From a virus, in the IMG/VR virus record IMGVR_UViG_3300024429_000032, positions 1 through 24,061 of that record: DNA of 24,061 bases. The stretch is one strand, 5' to 3'. Below the pieces are notes generated by a model. That model saw nothing but the letters and a program-made list of their open reading frames with translations. It searched no databases and was not told the origin of the DNA. Shown piece after piece: positions 13,574-22,332 of the stretch. Within the stretch, counting starts at the first letter, position 1; every line of letters begins with the position of its first letter. A program made the translations under genes and the position numbers.

Positions 13574-13601
13574 GGGAGCCGGGCAATCGGGCTCGGCTCC
13601 C
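13574..13601 (+). terminator. GC-rich hairpin without T-run, in front of the adaptor gene
   Basis: GGGAGCCG (13574-13581) and CGGCTCCC (13594-13601) form a perfect 8-bp stem with a 12-base loop. The following bases are GAAGGATTAG, the ribosome binding site of the next gene, not a T-run, so full termination is doubtful. Partial attenuation, RNA processing or mRNA stabilisation between head and tail genes would fit better. Confidence 0.45.
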
Positions 13602-13614
13602 GAAGGATTAGCTG

Positions 13615-14613
13615 ATGAGTGAACCTACCGCAGCCCTGACCTTTCAGGATTTGATCCTTGAAATCGCCATTAAACTCGGCTTTGCTCACTATGGTGAGAA
13701 TGGTGATGAAGCGGCTCAAATTCCCACGAATGCTCACGATCTCGATATATGTGAGCGACATGCGAATAATGCTATTCGTATGTTTATTGCTGATGCCCCC
13801 CCGACTGGATGGCGGTGGGCACGTCCGGTAGCGTCTGTGATTCTATGGCCCGCTATCAGTACGGATGATGATATTACTGTTACAGGTGTCTACGACCCCG
13901 CGACAAAAACAACGGTAATTACAGCATCCGAAGCAATGTTTTATGCATCGATGGAAGGTAAGACGATAACGATTACGGATGTCGATGATTTAACAATTCT
14001 TACCTATACATCGTCTACTGTCATTACCGTCGATGGCAATCATCACTGGACGGGGAGTAAAACATTCTCTATAGATGCCGATGGAAATTACACACTTCCT
14101 GCGACATTTGGTGGTCAGTACACAGGTCAAATTACGTTTGAGGCCGGAACGAATATCGGGTCCGGTATCATATGGACCAGTGAATCAGATATTCGTCGAT
14201 CACGAGAATCTTCGACAGTTGAAACTGGTGATCCTCGCAAGGCAGCAGTTCAACCGATGGAGGGTAATGAACGTCGGTGGGAGTTGGTGGTTTACCCAAC
14301 ACTTAATGCAGAACGGACAGTAGAGTTTCAGTATGAATTGTATTTCAATAATCTCGTCAATCTAACGGACAAACATCCTGCTGGGTTCAGCCATGATGAA
14401 GTAGTTAAAGCTGCTTGTCATGCAGTTCTAGAGCGGGATTCCGAGGATACGATGGGTGGGCTTATGCAGTATTACCGGCAGGTTGCCCTGCCGAATAGTT
14501 ACCGGGCCGATGCACGATCTTACCCACGTCGGTTAGGTGGTGTAGGTCGTCGGCCTACAGTGAATGAGATACGGCGTTCTTTAGAGCGTCCAACAGTAAC
14601 GTATAGTACTTAA
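13615..14613 (+). CDS. Putative head-to-tail adaptor protein
   Basis: Podovirus adaptors join the portal to the nozzle. The 332-aa protein has the common N-terminal helix (LTFQDLILEIAIKLGF), then C-E-R-H-A-N-N-A-I-R-M-F and a P-x-G-W-R-W-A-R segment, and, in the second half, L-P-A-T-F-G-G, E-R-R-W-E-L-V-V-Y-P and F-Q-Y-E-L-Y-F, as in proteins of the gp11-like family. A beta-rich domain of about 90 residues (roughly 80-165) is inserted between, with Thr/Val/Asp-rich strands. The C-terminus ends with a helix and R-E-R-P-like tail. Position just before a nozzle gene supports the call. AAGGA lies eight bases upstream of the ATG. Confidence 0.7.
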   Translation: MSEPTAALTFQDLILEIAIKLGFAHYGENGDEAAQIPTNAHDLDICERHANNAIRMFIADAPPTGWRWARPVASVILWPAISTDDDITVTGVYDPATKTTVITASEAMFYASMEGKTITITDVDDLTILTYTSSTVITVDGNHHWTGSKTFSIDADGNYTLPATFGGQYTGQITFEAGTNIGSGIIWTSESDIRRSRESSTVETGDPRKAAVQPMEGNERRWELVVYPTLNAERTVEFQYELYFNNLVNLTDKHPAGFSHDEVVKAACHAVLERDSEDTMGGLMQYYRQVALPNSYRADARSYPRRLGGVGRRPTVNEIRRSLERPTVTYST

Positions 14614-14628
14614 ATAGAGAGGATAATC

Positions 14629-15192
14629 ATGCACGAAGTAAATCTACTTCAACGAATAACTGATCTTATTACAGGCGATGGTTTTATCCGCGAAATCGAA
14701 GTCCCGTTAGTATCCTGTATTGTTGCTGGCGGAACTGCCGTGGCTTCGGTTAGTGGTGCTGTGGCCGCAAAACTTCAAGATGATGATGATAGTATCCTTG
14801 TCCCATTTCAGCTTCCGTTGGATTACAGTGAAAGTCAGGATGAACTGGCGATTGTAGTCACGGCTGAATTGACGACTGGTGATAATGATACTAATGCAAT
14901 TGCACTCGATCTGGATGTAGTCTATCAAACTCGTCCGGGTGAGGCGGCACCGGCTGCTTTGACTGTGGTTAGTGACTCTCAGGGTGTTGTGGTCACTGTC
15001 GAGCAGTATACATTTGATTTATCTGGTCTTGGTCTGAAACCGGGCGATATCCTGTCAATCGAAATCGATTCCCAGGAAACGGGTACAGCAGAAGCCTGTA
15101 TTTACGGTATAGCGATGCGTTACCGTTCATCCTTGGCCTCAGACGATCAGAACTTCCGCTCTGAGATCGACAAAGTCGTTACTAATGATTAA
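14629..15192 (+). CDS. Putative beta-sandwich virion protein (187 aa)
   Basis: After a 20-residue amphipathic N-terminus the protein is nearly all beta: LPLDYSESQDELAIVVTAEL and LDLDVVYQTRPGE strands, then FDLSGLGLKPGDILSIEI and a C-terminal strand IYGIAMRYR. The layout (ordered P-L-D-Y start, long strand pair, L-K-P-G-D-I-L near the end) is like adhesin-type or collar-associated sandwich proteins, and resembles the C-terminal domain of the fibre at 17718-20258. No signal peptide is present. It is placed between adaptor and nozzle, so a tail or collar role is inferred. Confidence 0.6.
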   Translation: MHEVNLLQRITDLITGDGFIREIEVPLVSCIVAGGTAVASVSGAVAAKLQDDDDSILVPFQLPLDYSESQDELAIVVTAELTTGDNDTNAIALDLDVVYQTRPGEAAPAALTVVSDSQGVVVTVEQYTFDLSGLGLKPGDILSIEIDSQETGTAEACIYGIAMRYRSSLASDDQNFRSEIDKVVTND

Positions 15193-15204
15193 AAGGGCAT
15201 TATC

Positions 15205-17718
15205 GTGCCCAAAAAGCAACCTATAGAGATACCGTACCCTTTTCTGGGTATAGATGAGAATTGGGCATACCGGGGCCAGCCGAAAGGCACAACCCCGGAT
15301 GCTTTAAACGCACGTCCCTATGATAGTATCGATAACCGACTTCGTGGAGGGCAAAGAGATGGGCTGTCGAAATATCTAGATGATGCCGTGAATGGTACAT
15401 ATTTTATCCAAGCCATTACGCAAGCTACAACGGTAAGTTCCGATCTCATTATAGCCGATGCGTCTCTTGGATTTGAGACATTTACCTACGCAGATGGTTG
15501 GTTGGGTACTGAGGCTAGTGCGGTTTGGGATACCTATGAAGAAACAGGGATAGGGGCTGGTGGTCACGGTTCAAATGCCGTACCGTTTGATACCGATGAT
15601 ATACCGTCTACAACTTACCCCGTTGTTGGGGATAATAAATTAGATGGTGTACAGGGGATAGCACATTTAATCAGTGCAGCAATTCATAAGACTGTTATTG
15701 CTCCCGGTACTAATTACGTTATTCGATGTAAATTTAAGTTGAATGCGGCAGACTATGGGGATGGAAATCATAGCCGCCCACGAGTTCAGATTCTTTTTCG
15801 GGTAGTAACTGACCGATCTTCTGGTCTTGGTGGTCAAGCATATGGGTGTTTATCAGTTGAAAAATATGAGAATGAGAAACATTACATTGTTTTAAGAGCG
15901 GGAGCAGAAACCGCATCAAGTCTACAATTAACAGTTACAAATGGATATACTGATGCTTGGTGGTTGTTAGAACATACATTAGAGCTTCGTGTCGCTGGTG
16001 ATACAATGTGGGGGTTTATCGACGGTAAATTACTCGTTGGCCCACATACATCGACCAACAATAATACACAAACTAATTGGGGTATTTGTCTCGGGGACGG
16101 AAGTGCGACAGGAACGACAATCTATATCGACGACGTGCGAATAAGTGAGGGGGTCGTTCCACCGACTTTACGTGCCGTCCATCTTGTAGTAGTTTCAGGC
16201 GGCGATATCTTTTCGGGGGATCGGAATGAGGGATTAGCGATTGCGACTTCGGGGGATGATGTTTTAAGTGCGACACGGAAACCAATCGGAGTTCAGGAAG
16301 CATTCAATAAATGCTATTTTTGTGACGGTTTGGGGGCAGATTATACCATACTTGAACCCGTGGCAAATACCGCCTCAAGTTGGGAAGCCACGGCGGGAGC
16401 CCTTCCGGCGGGCGGAACAGGAACTACGTATGCGATTACGGCGGTAGATACTGCGGCTAAAACTTTCACAGTAGCCGAAGATTTATCTGCTTTGTCGGAT
16501 GGCGACTATATCGAAGTTCGTGGTTCTACTGGAAATGACGGATCATATACAGTTGCTTCGGATGCCGGTAGTGGGCCAACAGTTATTACCGTGGACAATA
16601 CGATTCCCGATGCCACGGTTGATGGGAATATACTTGTAGCTTTAAAGGGTTGTCGTATAATTACCCTCTATCGTGGCCGTATTGTAATGGCTGGATTAGA
16701 GAGCGATCCCCATAACTGGTTTATGTCAGCTTCGGGTGATCCCCTCGATTGGGATTACTTCCCGGCTACAGATTCACAGACAATGGCCGTTGCTGGAAAT
16801 ATCGCAGATACAGGAAAGTTAGGGGATGTTATTACAGCCCTTGCCCCGTATAGCGATGATTTATTGATTATTGGTTGCGATCATACACTGTGGGTTATGC
16901 GGGGTGATCCCGCAGCCGGGGGCGTTATCGACAATGTTAGTTATCAAACAGGGATCGCAGGACAGGAAGCATTTACTTGGGATACGGACGGTAATTTCTA
17001 TTTCTTTGGGGCGGGGACGTTATGGAGAATGGCCGCAGGGGTAGTCTCTACACCCGAGCCTCTGAGCCGGAATAAACTAGATAATACTTTCGGAGCGATT
17101 AACTACGGAACACACGAAATTCGTCTGTTGTGGGATAATGCCCATAAAGGTATTCATCTGTATTTCACGCCGGTAAATCAGCCCGCAGCATCTCCCTCGC
17201 ATTATTTCTGGGATTTACGTACCAACAGTTTTTGGCGGGATGAATACCCTGTAGCCTACGGTCCTACTGCTGTTCATGTATTTGATGCCGATGATCCGGG
17301 AGATCGGGCGGCGTTAATTGGCGGATTCGATTCGTATATTCGTTTTCTGGACGACGATTCATCGGACGATGATGGAACAGTTATAGCTAGTTATGTGTAT
17401 TTTACGCCTATCATGGCGGCCGGTAATTTGGCTAATTTCCGGCTGATTGAGATAACGCCAATTCTTTCGGCTGATTCCGATCCCGTCACTTTAAAGGTTT
17501 ATGCAGGTAAAACAGCAGAGCAGGCAATCGAATCTACTACGCCGAGGTTTACTCGTGAGCTTCAAGCCGGTCGTAATCCTTCTATACGTAATCGAGTAAA
17601 TGGTAATGCTATGATTTGTAGGCTGGAAAATAGTTCATCTACAGCCCGTACATGGGCGTTTGAGAGCATGACCGGAATAATTGAACCAAGCGGTAAGACT
17701 CGGCATGGGGGGCTATAA
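15205..17718 (+). CDS. Tail nozzle (stem) protein with inserted LamG-like domain
   Basis: The nozzle forms the tail tube end below the adaptor. The 837-aa protein begins with a conserved stem-type segment: residues 32-54 with N-A-R-P-Y-D and R-L-R-G-G-Q-R-D-G-L. Residues about 85-316 look like a LamG/concanavalin-fold domain, with C-K-F-K-L-N and L-R-V-A-G-D-T-M-W-G-F-I-D-G-K strands ending in a D-D-V-R-I-S-E-G edge; this could bind sugar. A short beta insert (about 390-470) follows, then a repeated-strand region (about 475-830) with W-V-M-R-G-D-P, F-F-G-A-G-T-L-W and W-D-L-R-T-N-S-F-W-R repeats typical of the beta-propeller of gp12-like nozzles. The start is GTG at 15205 with an AGGG site upstream. 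It ends in a TAATG overlap with the fibre gene. Confidence 0.8.
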   Translation: MPKKQPIEIPYPFLGIDENWAYRGQPKGTTPDALNARPYDSIDNRLRGGQRDGLSKYLDDAVNGTYFIQAITQATTVSSDLIIADASLGFETFTYADGWLGTEASAVWDTYEETGIGAGGHGSNAVPFDTDDIPSTTYPVVGDNKLDGVQGIAHLISAAIHKTVIAPGTNYVIRCKFKLNAADYGDGNHSRPRVQILFRVVTDRSSGLGGQAYGCLSVEKYENEKHYIVLRAGAETASSLQLTVTNGYTDAWWLLEHTLELRVAGDTMWGFIDGKLLVGPHTSTNNNTQTNWGICLGDGSATGTTIYIDDVRISEGVVPPTLRAVHLVVVSGGDIFSGDRNEGLAIATSGDDVLSATRKPIGVQEAFNKCYFCDGLGADYTILEPVANTASSWEATAGALPAGGTGTTYAITAVDTAAKTFTVAEDLSALSDGDYIEVRGSTGNDGSYTVASDAGSGPTVITVDNTIPDATVDGNILVALKGCRIITLYRGRIVMAGLESDPHNWFMSASGDPLDWDYFPATDSQTMAVAGNIADTGKLGDVITALAPYSDDLLIIGCDHTLWVMRGDPAAGGVIDNVSYQTGIAGQEAFTWDTDGNFYFFGAGTLWRMAAGVVSTPEPLSRNKLDNTFGAINYGTHEIRLLWDNAHKGIHLYFTPVNQPAASPSHYFWDLRTNSFWRDEYPVAYGPTAVHVFDADDPGDRAALIGGFDSYIRFLDDDSSDDDGTVIASYVYFTPIMAAGNLANFRLIEITPILSADSDPVTLKVYAGKTAEQAIESTTPRFTRELQAGRNPSIRNRVNGNAMICRLENSSSTARTWAFESMTGIIEPSGKTRHGGL

Positions 17719-20258
17719 TGTCTCCTAATCCACAAAGAACAGGACAAACTCCGCGAGCCGATCCTCGTGCCCGGCGTAATGCTCAGCATCTTGCGGCTGA
17801 TAAGCTTTTGGATATGGATATCCGTACTATGAATGTAGCAATTTACGACTCTGCATATAGTATCGGAGGTTTTGTTGTACTTCATGCAGGTGGGGGAAGT
17901 GGAAATACGTGTCTTGGAATAAATGCCGGTGCAGCTTTAACAACTGGTACATGGAATATGTTACTTGGTTGGTCGGCTGGTCAGGTAATGACAACCGGAT
18001 ACGATAATATATGTATTGGTCCGAGTGCAGGGGTAGCACTTACTGTCGGTTTTAGAAATGTACTGATCGGAAAAGAAGCCGGTAAAACACTTATCGGTGA
18101 TGCCGGAGATGTGACTATCGGCGATCAAAATACTTTTATTGGGTATTATGCTGGTCGTGTTGCAACTAAGTCTTATAATACTGCAATTGGTCCTTCGGCT
18201 TGTCAATATATGACCACAGGTACAAAAGATACCTATATTGGACATTTAGCGGGGGGTGATGGGGCCGCTGGTGCATTAACCGACGGTATAGAAAATACAT
18301 ATATCGGAGCAAATTCGGGTCGATATAATATCAGTAATGACCGCTGTACGGGTATCGGTTATTTTACGGGTGCGAGTAGTGGGGCTGCGGATAATCTCCA
18401 AGGTTCTGTAGCTATCGGGGCTACTGCGACTTTTACTGCGAGTAATCAACTGGTAATCGGTGGGGCCGGAGCAAACTATCGAATTACTGATGTTTATGTC
18501 GGCGATGGCGTAGTTGCGGCTTCCCCGCAAGATGTAACGATTAACCCTACCGGGGGATCAGGTACAGATACCGAGGCAAAGGATTTAATCCTTGCGGGCG
18601 GTAAATCTACTGGTGATGCAGCACCCGGCGATATTTTGTTTAAAACCGCAACTGCCGGGGCTTCAGGGAGTAGCCTTCAAAGTCTTACAACTCGACTGAC
18701 TATTACGGGTGTGACGGCTGATTTTGCTAGTCTTAATCTGACAACTACCGGTAGCTTTACGGCAGGAACACTAACAGTTGCCGATGGTGCGATCTCTGAT
18801 TCTGATGGAACTATAGCTATCGGAACGGGGGGCGGTGCTACTACATTAAATCTAATTGATAATAAAGTATATTTAACTCGGGGGGATTTGGTTTTATCCG
18901 GGGCTGATACGTCAATTACTGCACCTGCGATAAATGGCACTACAATAGTTGCGGTAACTTCGGTAACAACGCCTAATTTTACTGCCGCGAGTAACGCCGG
19001 TTTATTGATAATTAACTACGGCAGTAATTATGATATTACATTTTCATTCAGCGACGGCGGGGTAACTAAAACATTTGTGATTGACGCCTCAGAAAACACA
19101 TTGAATTTAAATACGGGTCATTTATTGACGACAGGTACGGGCTCATTTAAAAATATAGGGATCGAAACTACTACAACTCCTGTAACTACAAAAACCAATA
19201 TGTATATGTCGTCAAATACCCTGAGATTTGAGGGGTATGATGCAAGAGACGGTGGGCAGACTGTTGGATTTGAAGTAGATTTCGATCACACTGATGGAAT
19301 TGGCCCGACACTACGGGGTACTACTACAGTAGATGCATATAATAGGCTGTTTATAGATGGTTCCTTAATCTTCCTTAACGATCAATTTATGACTTTTGGT
19401 TCCGGTTCCCGTTTTCAAATGCTATGGGCCACGACGAATAATGACTATATGATGTTTAAAATAAATGTGGGAAACGCCGCTTACTCAGGTAATCTTGTTT
19501 TCGCGGATCGAGCAAATTTACCGGCAGAAAATTATCCGATAGTTTCTCATCCCACTTTTAGGATTCAATCATCTTCTGGGACGCTCGCAGATTATATTCA
19601 GTTTTATCACGATGGAGCAAGTGCAGTTATTACTTCCGGGGCCGGGGGATTGTCTCTAGCTGCTGCTACTACTATTGGTGACGGCGGTGCGACTAATTAC
19701 ACAGAGATAAAATCAGATGGAGAAATCAATCTCCACGGTACGGCGAGAGTAGTAAATTCCTTGTGGATAGGGGCTGAGGGAGTTAGAGCCCCGCCTACTA
19801 CAAAACCGGCAACTTATGTAGAACATGGTATAGGTGGTGCATGGGAATTTTCCGATGCTACTGATGATACTATCCTTGCAACAATGCGAATACCCAACAG
19901 AATGGATAGGGGTGTTGCTCCGTCTATAACACTAGGATGGAGTTCCACAACCACAGAAGGTTATTGCGAGTGGCAAATAGAATATCTATGGCGGGCTGCG
20001 GATGAAGCTACAGATGCGGTTGCTGATGATACATTACTCAGTAGTACAGATGCAGATGCTTCTACTTCAAGTGCTGTTGCTAATGGATTAACATTAAGTA
20101 CATTTCCATTGGTTGTCCCTAGTGCGACCGATGCTTGTTTACATTTGAGAATAAAAAGACGGGCCGATCTAGCGGCAGATACAATAAATGGAGATACGGT
20201 AGAGCTTTTTGGTATGTGTTTGACTTCTACTTCTAATAAATTAGGGGCAGCTACGTAG
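17718..20258 (+). CDS. Tail fibre with YadA-head-like beta-roll repeats
   Basis: This 846-aa protein is the probable host-recognition fibre. An N-terminal basic attachment part (residues 1-50) is followed by nine copies of an N-T-x-I-G-x-x-A-G unit at residues 63, 80, 97, 114, 138, 154, 171, 193 and 210; the first four are spaced exactly 17 residues, as in left-handed beta-rolls of YadA-type heads. A repetitive Thr/Gly/Ala/Asp-rich shaft follows (about 250-480), then a mixed region, and a C-terminal beta-sandwich (about 700-846) with W-E-F-S-D-A-T-D-D, W-Q-I-E-Y-L-W and C-L-H-L-R-I-K-R. No S74 intramolecular chaperone motif is seen. Trimerisation is likely but is inferred. Confidence 0.8.
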   Translation: MSPNPQRTGQTPRADPRARRNAQHLAADKLLDMDIRTMNVAIYDSAYSIGGFVVLHAGGGSGNTCLGINAGAALTTGTWNMLLGWSAGQVMTTGYDNICIGPSAGVALTVGFRNVLIGKEAGKTLIGDAGDVTIGDQNTFIGYYAGRVATKSYNTAIGPSACQYMTTGTKDTYIGHLAGGDGAAGALTDGIENTYIGANSGRYNISNDRCTGIGYFTGASSGAADNLQGSVAIGATATFTASNQLVIGGAGANYRITDVYVGDGVVAASPQDVTINPTGGSGTDTEAKDLILAGGKSTGDAAPGDILFKTATAGASGSSLQSLTTRLTITGVTADFASLNLTTTGSFTAGTLTVADGAISDSDGTIAIGTGGGATTLNLIDNKVYLTRGDLVLSGADTSITAPAINGTTIVAVTSVTTPNFTAASNAGLLIINYGSNYDITFSFSDGGVTKTFVIDASENTLNLNTGHLLTTGTGSFKNIGIETTTTPVTTKTNMYMSSNTLRFEGYDARDGGQTVGFEVDFDHTDGIGPTLRGTTTVDAYNRLFIDGSLIFLNDQFMTFGSGSRFQMLWATTNNDYMMFKINVGNAAYSGNLVFADRANLPAENYPIVSHPTFRIQSSSGTLADYIQFYHDGASAVITSGAGGLSLAAATTIGDGGATNYTEIKSDGEINLHGTARVVNSLWIGAEGVRAPPTTKPATYVEHGIGGAWEFSDATDDTILATMRIPNRMDRGVAPSITLGWSSTTTEGYCEWQIEYLWRAADEATDAVADDTLLSSTDADASTSSAVANGLTLSTFPLVVPSATDACLHLRIKRRADLAADTINGDTVELFGMCLTSTSNKLGAAT

Positions 20259-20268
20259 GGCGGGCATT

Positions 20269-20490
20269 ATGCAAATTACATTTAATATTTCAGAAGATCA
20301 AAAACAGCGGGTTATAGATGCTGTAAAAGGTATATGGCCGGTTCCTTTGAGTTCGACAGGTGAGCCCCTATTCTCCGATGGAGCATGGGCGAAAGAACGA
20401 ATTCGACGTATGGTTATTCAAACCGTTTATGCATATGAAACTAAGATTGCAACAGATCAAGTTATTAGAGATGATAGTCTTGTAACATAA
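20269..20490 (+). CDS. Small conserved phage-type protein (73 aa)
   Basis: The protein has N-F-S-style strands (MQITFNISEDQKQRVIDAVK), then F-S-D-G-A-W-A-K-E-R-I-R-R-M and a helix with Y-A-Y-E-T-K. Similar short proteins with G-x-W-A-K-E-x-I-R-R are encoded near tail genes of many phages, but no function is known to me. It lies ten bases after the fibre gene. A GGGCGGGC stretch before the ATG may act as a weak ribosome binding site. Confidence 0.6.
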   Translation: MQITFNISEDQKQRVIDAVKGIWPVPLSSTGEPLFSDGAWAKERIRRMVIQTVYAYETKIATDQVIRDDSLVT

Positions 20491-20502
20491 GAGGAATAAA
20501 TC

Positions 20503-21543
20503 ATGCCGGAATTTAACTTAGATGCCCTATTAAAGCAAATTACCGCCGCACAGGAAAAAGCCAACAAAGCAAATATCGAGCGATATGGTGAACTACTCGT
20601 TCATCTCGACGGTCTTGCAAAGCAAATCGGCGTCGAAGGAACATATGGCACGGCAATGAAACAGCTTGAAACTCTCGGTACGGCTGGACGTACACGGATT
20701 GCCGAACAAGCAACAAAGGCTCAGGCGGCAACAGAGCAAGACCTTATGACTCGTGGTTTAGCCAGTACGACAATTCGCACGGCTGCTCGTGGAGCTATTA
20801 GTCGTGATGCAGAGCGAGCCCGTCAAGAGCTTGAGGAACGGGTATCGACATCGAAAGCAGGTTTGCTTACACAGCGGGCCGGGGCAGAGCTTCAAATCGG
20901 TGGTATGAGAGCCGGGGTTATGGAACGTCGGGCTGATGTTGGTCCTGATATGGCTCTGTATGCGTCTCTGATAAAAGCTGCTACGGCCGCTGATACAACG
21001 GCTACAAAACGAACGGCAAGGATTATCGGTGGTAGTATGTTTCCGCCTTGGTTGGGTGCCGCTGGTGGTGCCCCTTCTGCCGGTGGTTTAGGTGGCTTAT
21101 CTATGGGTGCCGCTGGTGGTGCCCCAACTCGACCTGCTGCTCCAACAGGGGGGGCATTACGTCAGCCGGATACTGGAACGGCTCGCGGACTTATCGACCC
21201 TCAAACAGGGCGAATGACGGGGCTCGTACAGCCAGGAGGTCTTGCAGAAGCTGGTGGGGCTCCAATTCCACAAGCAGAGCCAGCGGGACCGGAACAGGGT
21301 GCAGGTATATCAGCAGAAGAAGTAATGGGTTTAACAGGTCAGCAAATGGAGCAATGGACTGGTATGGAGGGAATAGGTGGGGAAACTCCAACTGCTCCGG
21401 GTGCAGGTGGAACACGAACAGATAAACGTGGTTTTACATATGAATATAATGAAACGGATAAAAGATGGATTTTACGGGGTGGGGCGGATATTGTAGCCCG
21501 GACTGGAATTTCACGAGCTAGTGCATTAGTTCCGAAATGGTAA
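20503..21543 (+). CDS. Putative internal virion protein, helical with Gly/Ala/Pro linker
   Basis: The first 170 residues are a continuous set of charged helices (QEKANKANIERYGELLVHL, AERARQELEERVSTSKAGL). Residues about 175-290 form a low-complexity Gly/Ala/Pro-rich linker with a duplicated GAAGGAP unit, and the C-terminal 60 residues are a short compact part (GFTYEYNETDKRWILRGG). The gene lies behind the tail fibre and before another helical protein and a large protein, the region where podoviruses encode inner-core proteins that are ejected into the cell. No enzymatic motif such as a transglycosylase Glu is visible. GAGGA lies upstream of the ATG. Confidence 0.6.
   Translation: MPEFNLDALLKQITAAQEKANKANIERYGELLVHLDGLAKQIGVEGTYGTAMKQLETLGTAGRTRIAEQATKAQAATEQDLMTRGLASTTIRTAARGAISRDAERARQELEERVSTSKAGLLTQRAGAELQIGGMRAGVMERRADVGPDMALYASLIKAATAADTTATKRTARIIGGSMFPPWLGAAGGAPSAGGLGGLSMGAAGGAPTRPAAPTGGALRQPDTGTARGLIDPQTGRMTGLVQPGGLAEAGGAPIPQAEPAGPEQGAGISAEEVMGLTGQQMEQWTGMEGIGGETPTAPGAGGTRTDKRGFTYEYNETDKRWILRGGADIVARTGISRASALVPKW
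21053..21125 (+). repeat. 22-bp perfect direct repeat in the Gly/Ala linker
   Basis: The same 22 bases occur at 21053-21074 and 21104-21125, 51 bases apart and in frame, encoding the duplicated GAAGGAP unit. This is a recent internal duplication and a site of possible slippage. Confidence 0.75.
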
Positions 21544-21555
21544 GAGAGGTAGATT

Positions 21556-22332
21556 ATGCCTATTCGAATAGATTATACTCCTGTTCCAGCACTCTTGAGT
21601 TTAGCCCGAGCCGCTGGTGAGGCGGAACGCCGACAACGTACAGAGGCCGGAGATATTGCTTTTACTCAAATGGTCTTGGGTGCACAAGTTCAATACACTC
21701 GTATGGGATTAGAAGCCCAAGCTCGTGATCGTGCTTTTGCCTTGCAGCAAGCAGAAGCTACGGCTCGTATTGCTCGTACTTCTATGGCTCGGGCTGAGTT
21801 ACGAGCCCCTGTTGCCGATCATGTGTTAGCTCGTAAAAGATTTGATGTGGAACAAAGGGGGATGCAGCGAGAGCAAATAATAAGTCAAGCTGAGGATATG
21901 CAGCAACAAGGTTTAATATCGAAAGCAGATTTAGAACGAATTAAACTAGGTACAATGGCCGACTATCCATCGCTATATCGAGATATATCTGCTAGACCCG
22001 AGGTTTCAGCGGTTAAACGGATTGAAAAACGTACTCAAGACGATATCAGACGACGGATTACTAGAGAAGAACGGAAATTAAAAGTTGATCCGTATGCCGA
22101 TCCTTCGGAGCAAAAACTTCGAATTGAAATGGCTAGGAATGAAGTTAGTAAACTCGAAAAAGAATTGAAAGCCTCTTATGCTCGTGAGGATGTGGCGTTA
22201 TTGGGAACGACACCCACTAAACCGCAAATGACAGTAGCCCAGGAAAATGCTCTTATGGATGCGTATCTTGCAGAGACTAAGGGCGATGTCCAGGCTGCGA
22301 TACAACTTATGACCGAACGGGAGGGTCGATAA
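21556..22332 (+). CDS. Putative internal virion protein, all-helical (258 aa)
   Basis: The protein is almost entirely Ala/Arg/Glu/Gln-rich helix, with coiled-coil-like stretches (LGAQVQYTRMGLEAQARDRA, RRRITREERKLKV, SKLEKELKASYARE). No membrane segment or catalytic motif is seen. It stands between two other candidate inner-core proteins and ends in a TAATG overlap with the large downstream gene, so coupled synthesis is likely. GAGAGG lies upstream of the ATG. An ejection-complex role is inferred from position and composition. Confidence 0.6.
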   Translation: MPIRIDYTPVPALLSLARAAGEAERRQRTEAGDIAFTQMVLGAQVQYTRMGLEAQARDRAFALQQAEATARIARTSMARAELRAPVADHVLARKRFDVEQRGMQREQIISQAEDMQQQGLISKADLERIKLGTMADYPSLYRDISARPEVSAVKRIEKRTQDDIRRRITREERKLKVDPYADPSEQKLRIEMARNEVSKLEKELKASYAREDVALLGTTPTKPQMTVAQENALMDAYLAETKGDVQAAIQLMTEREGR

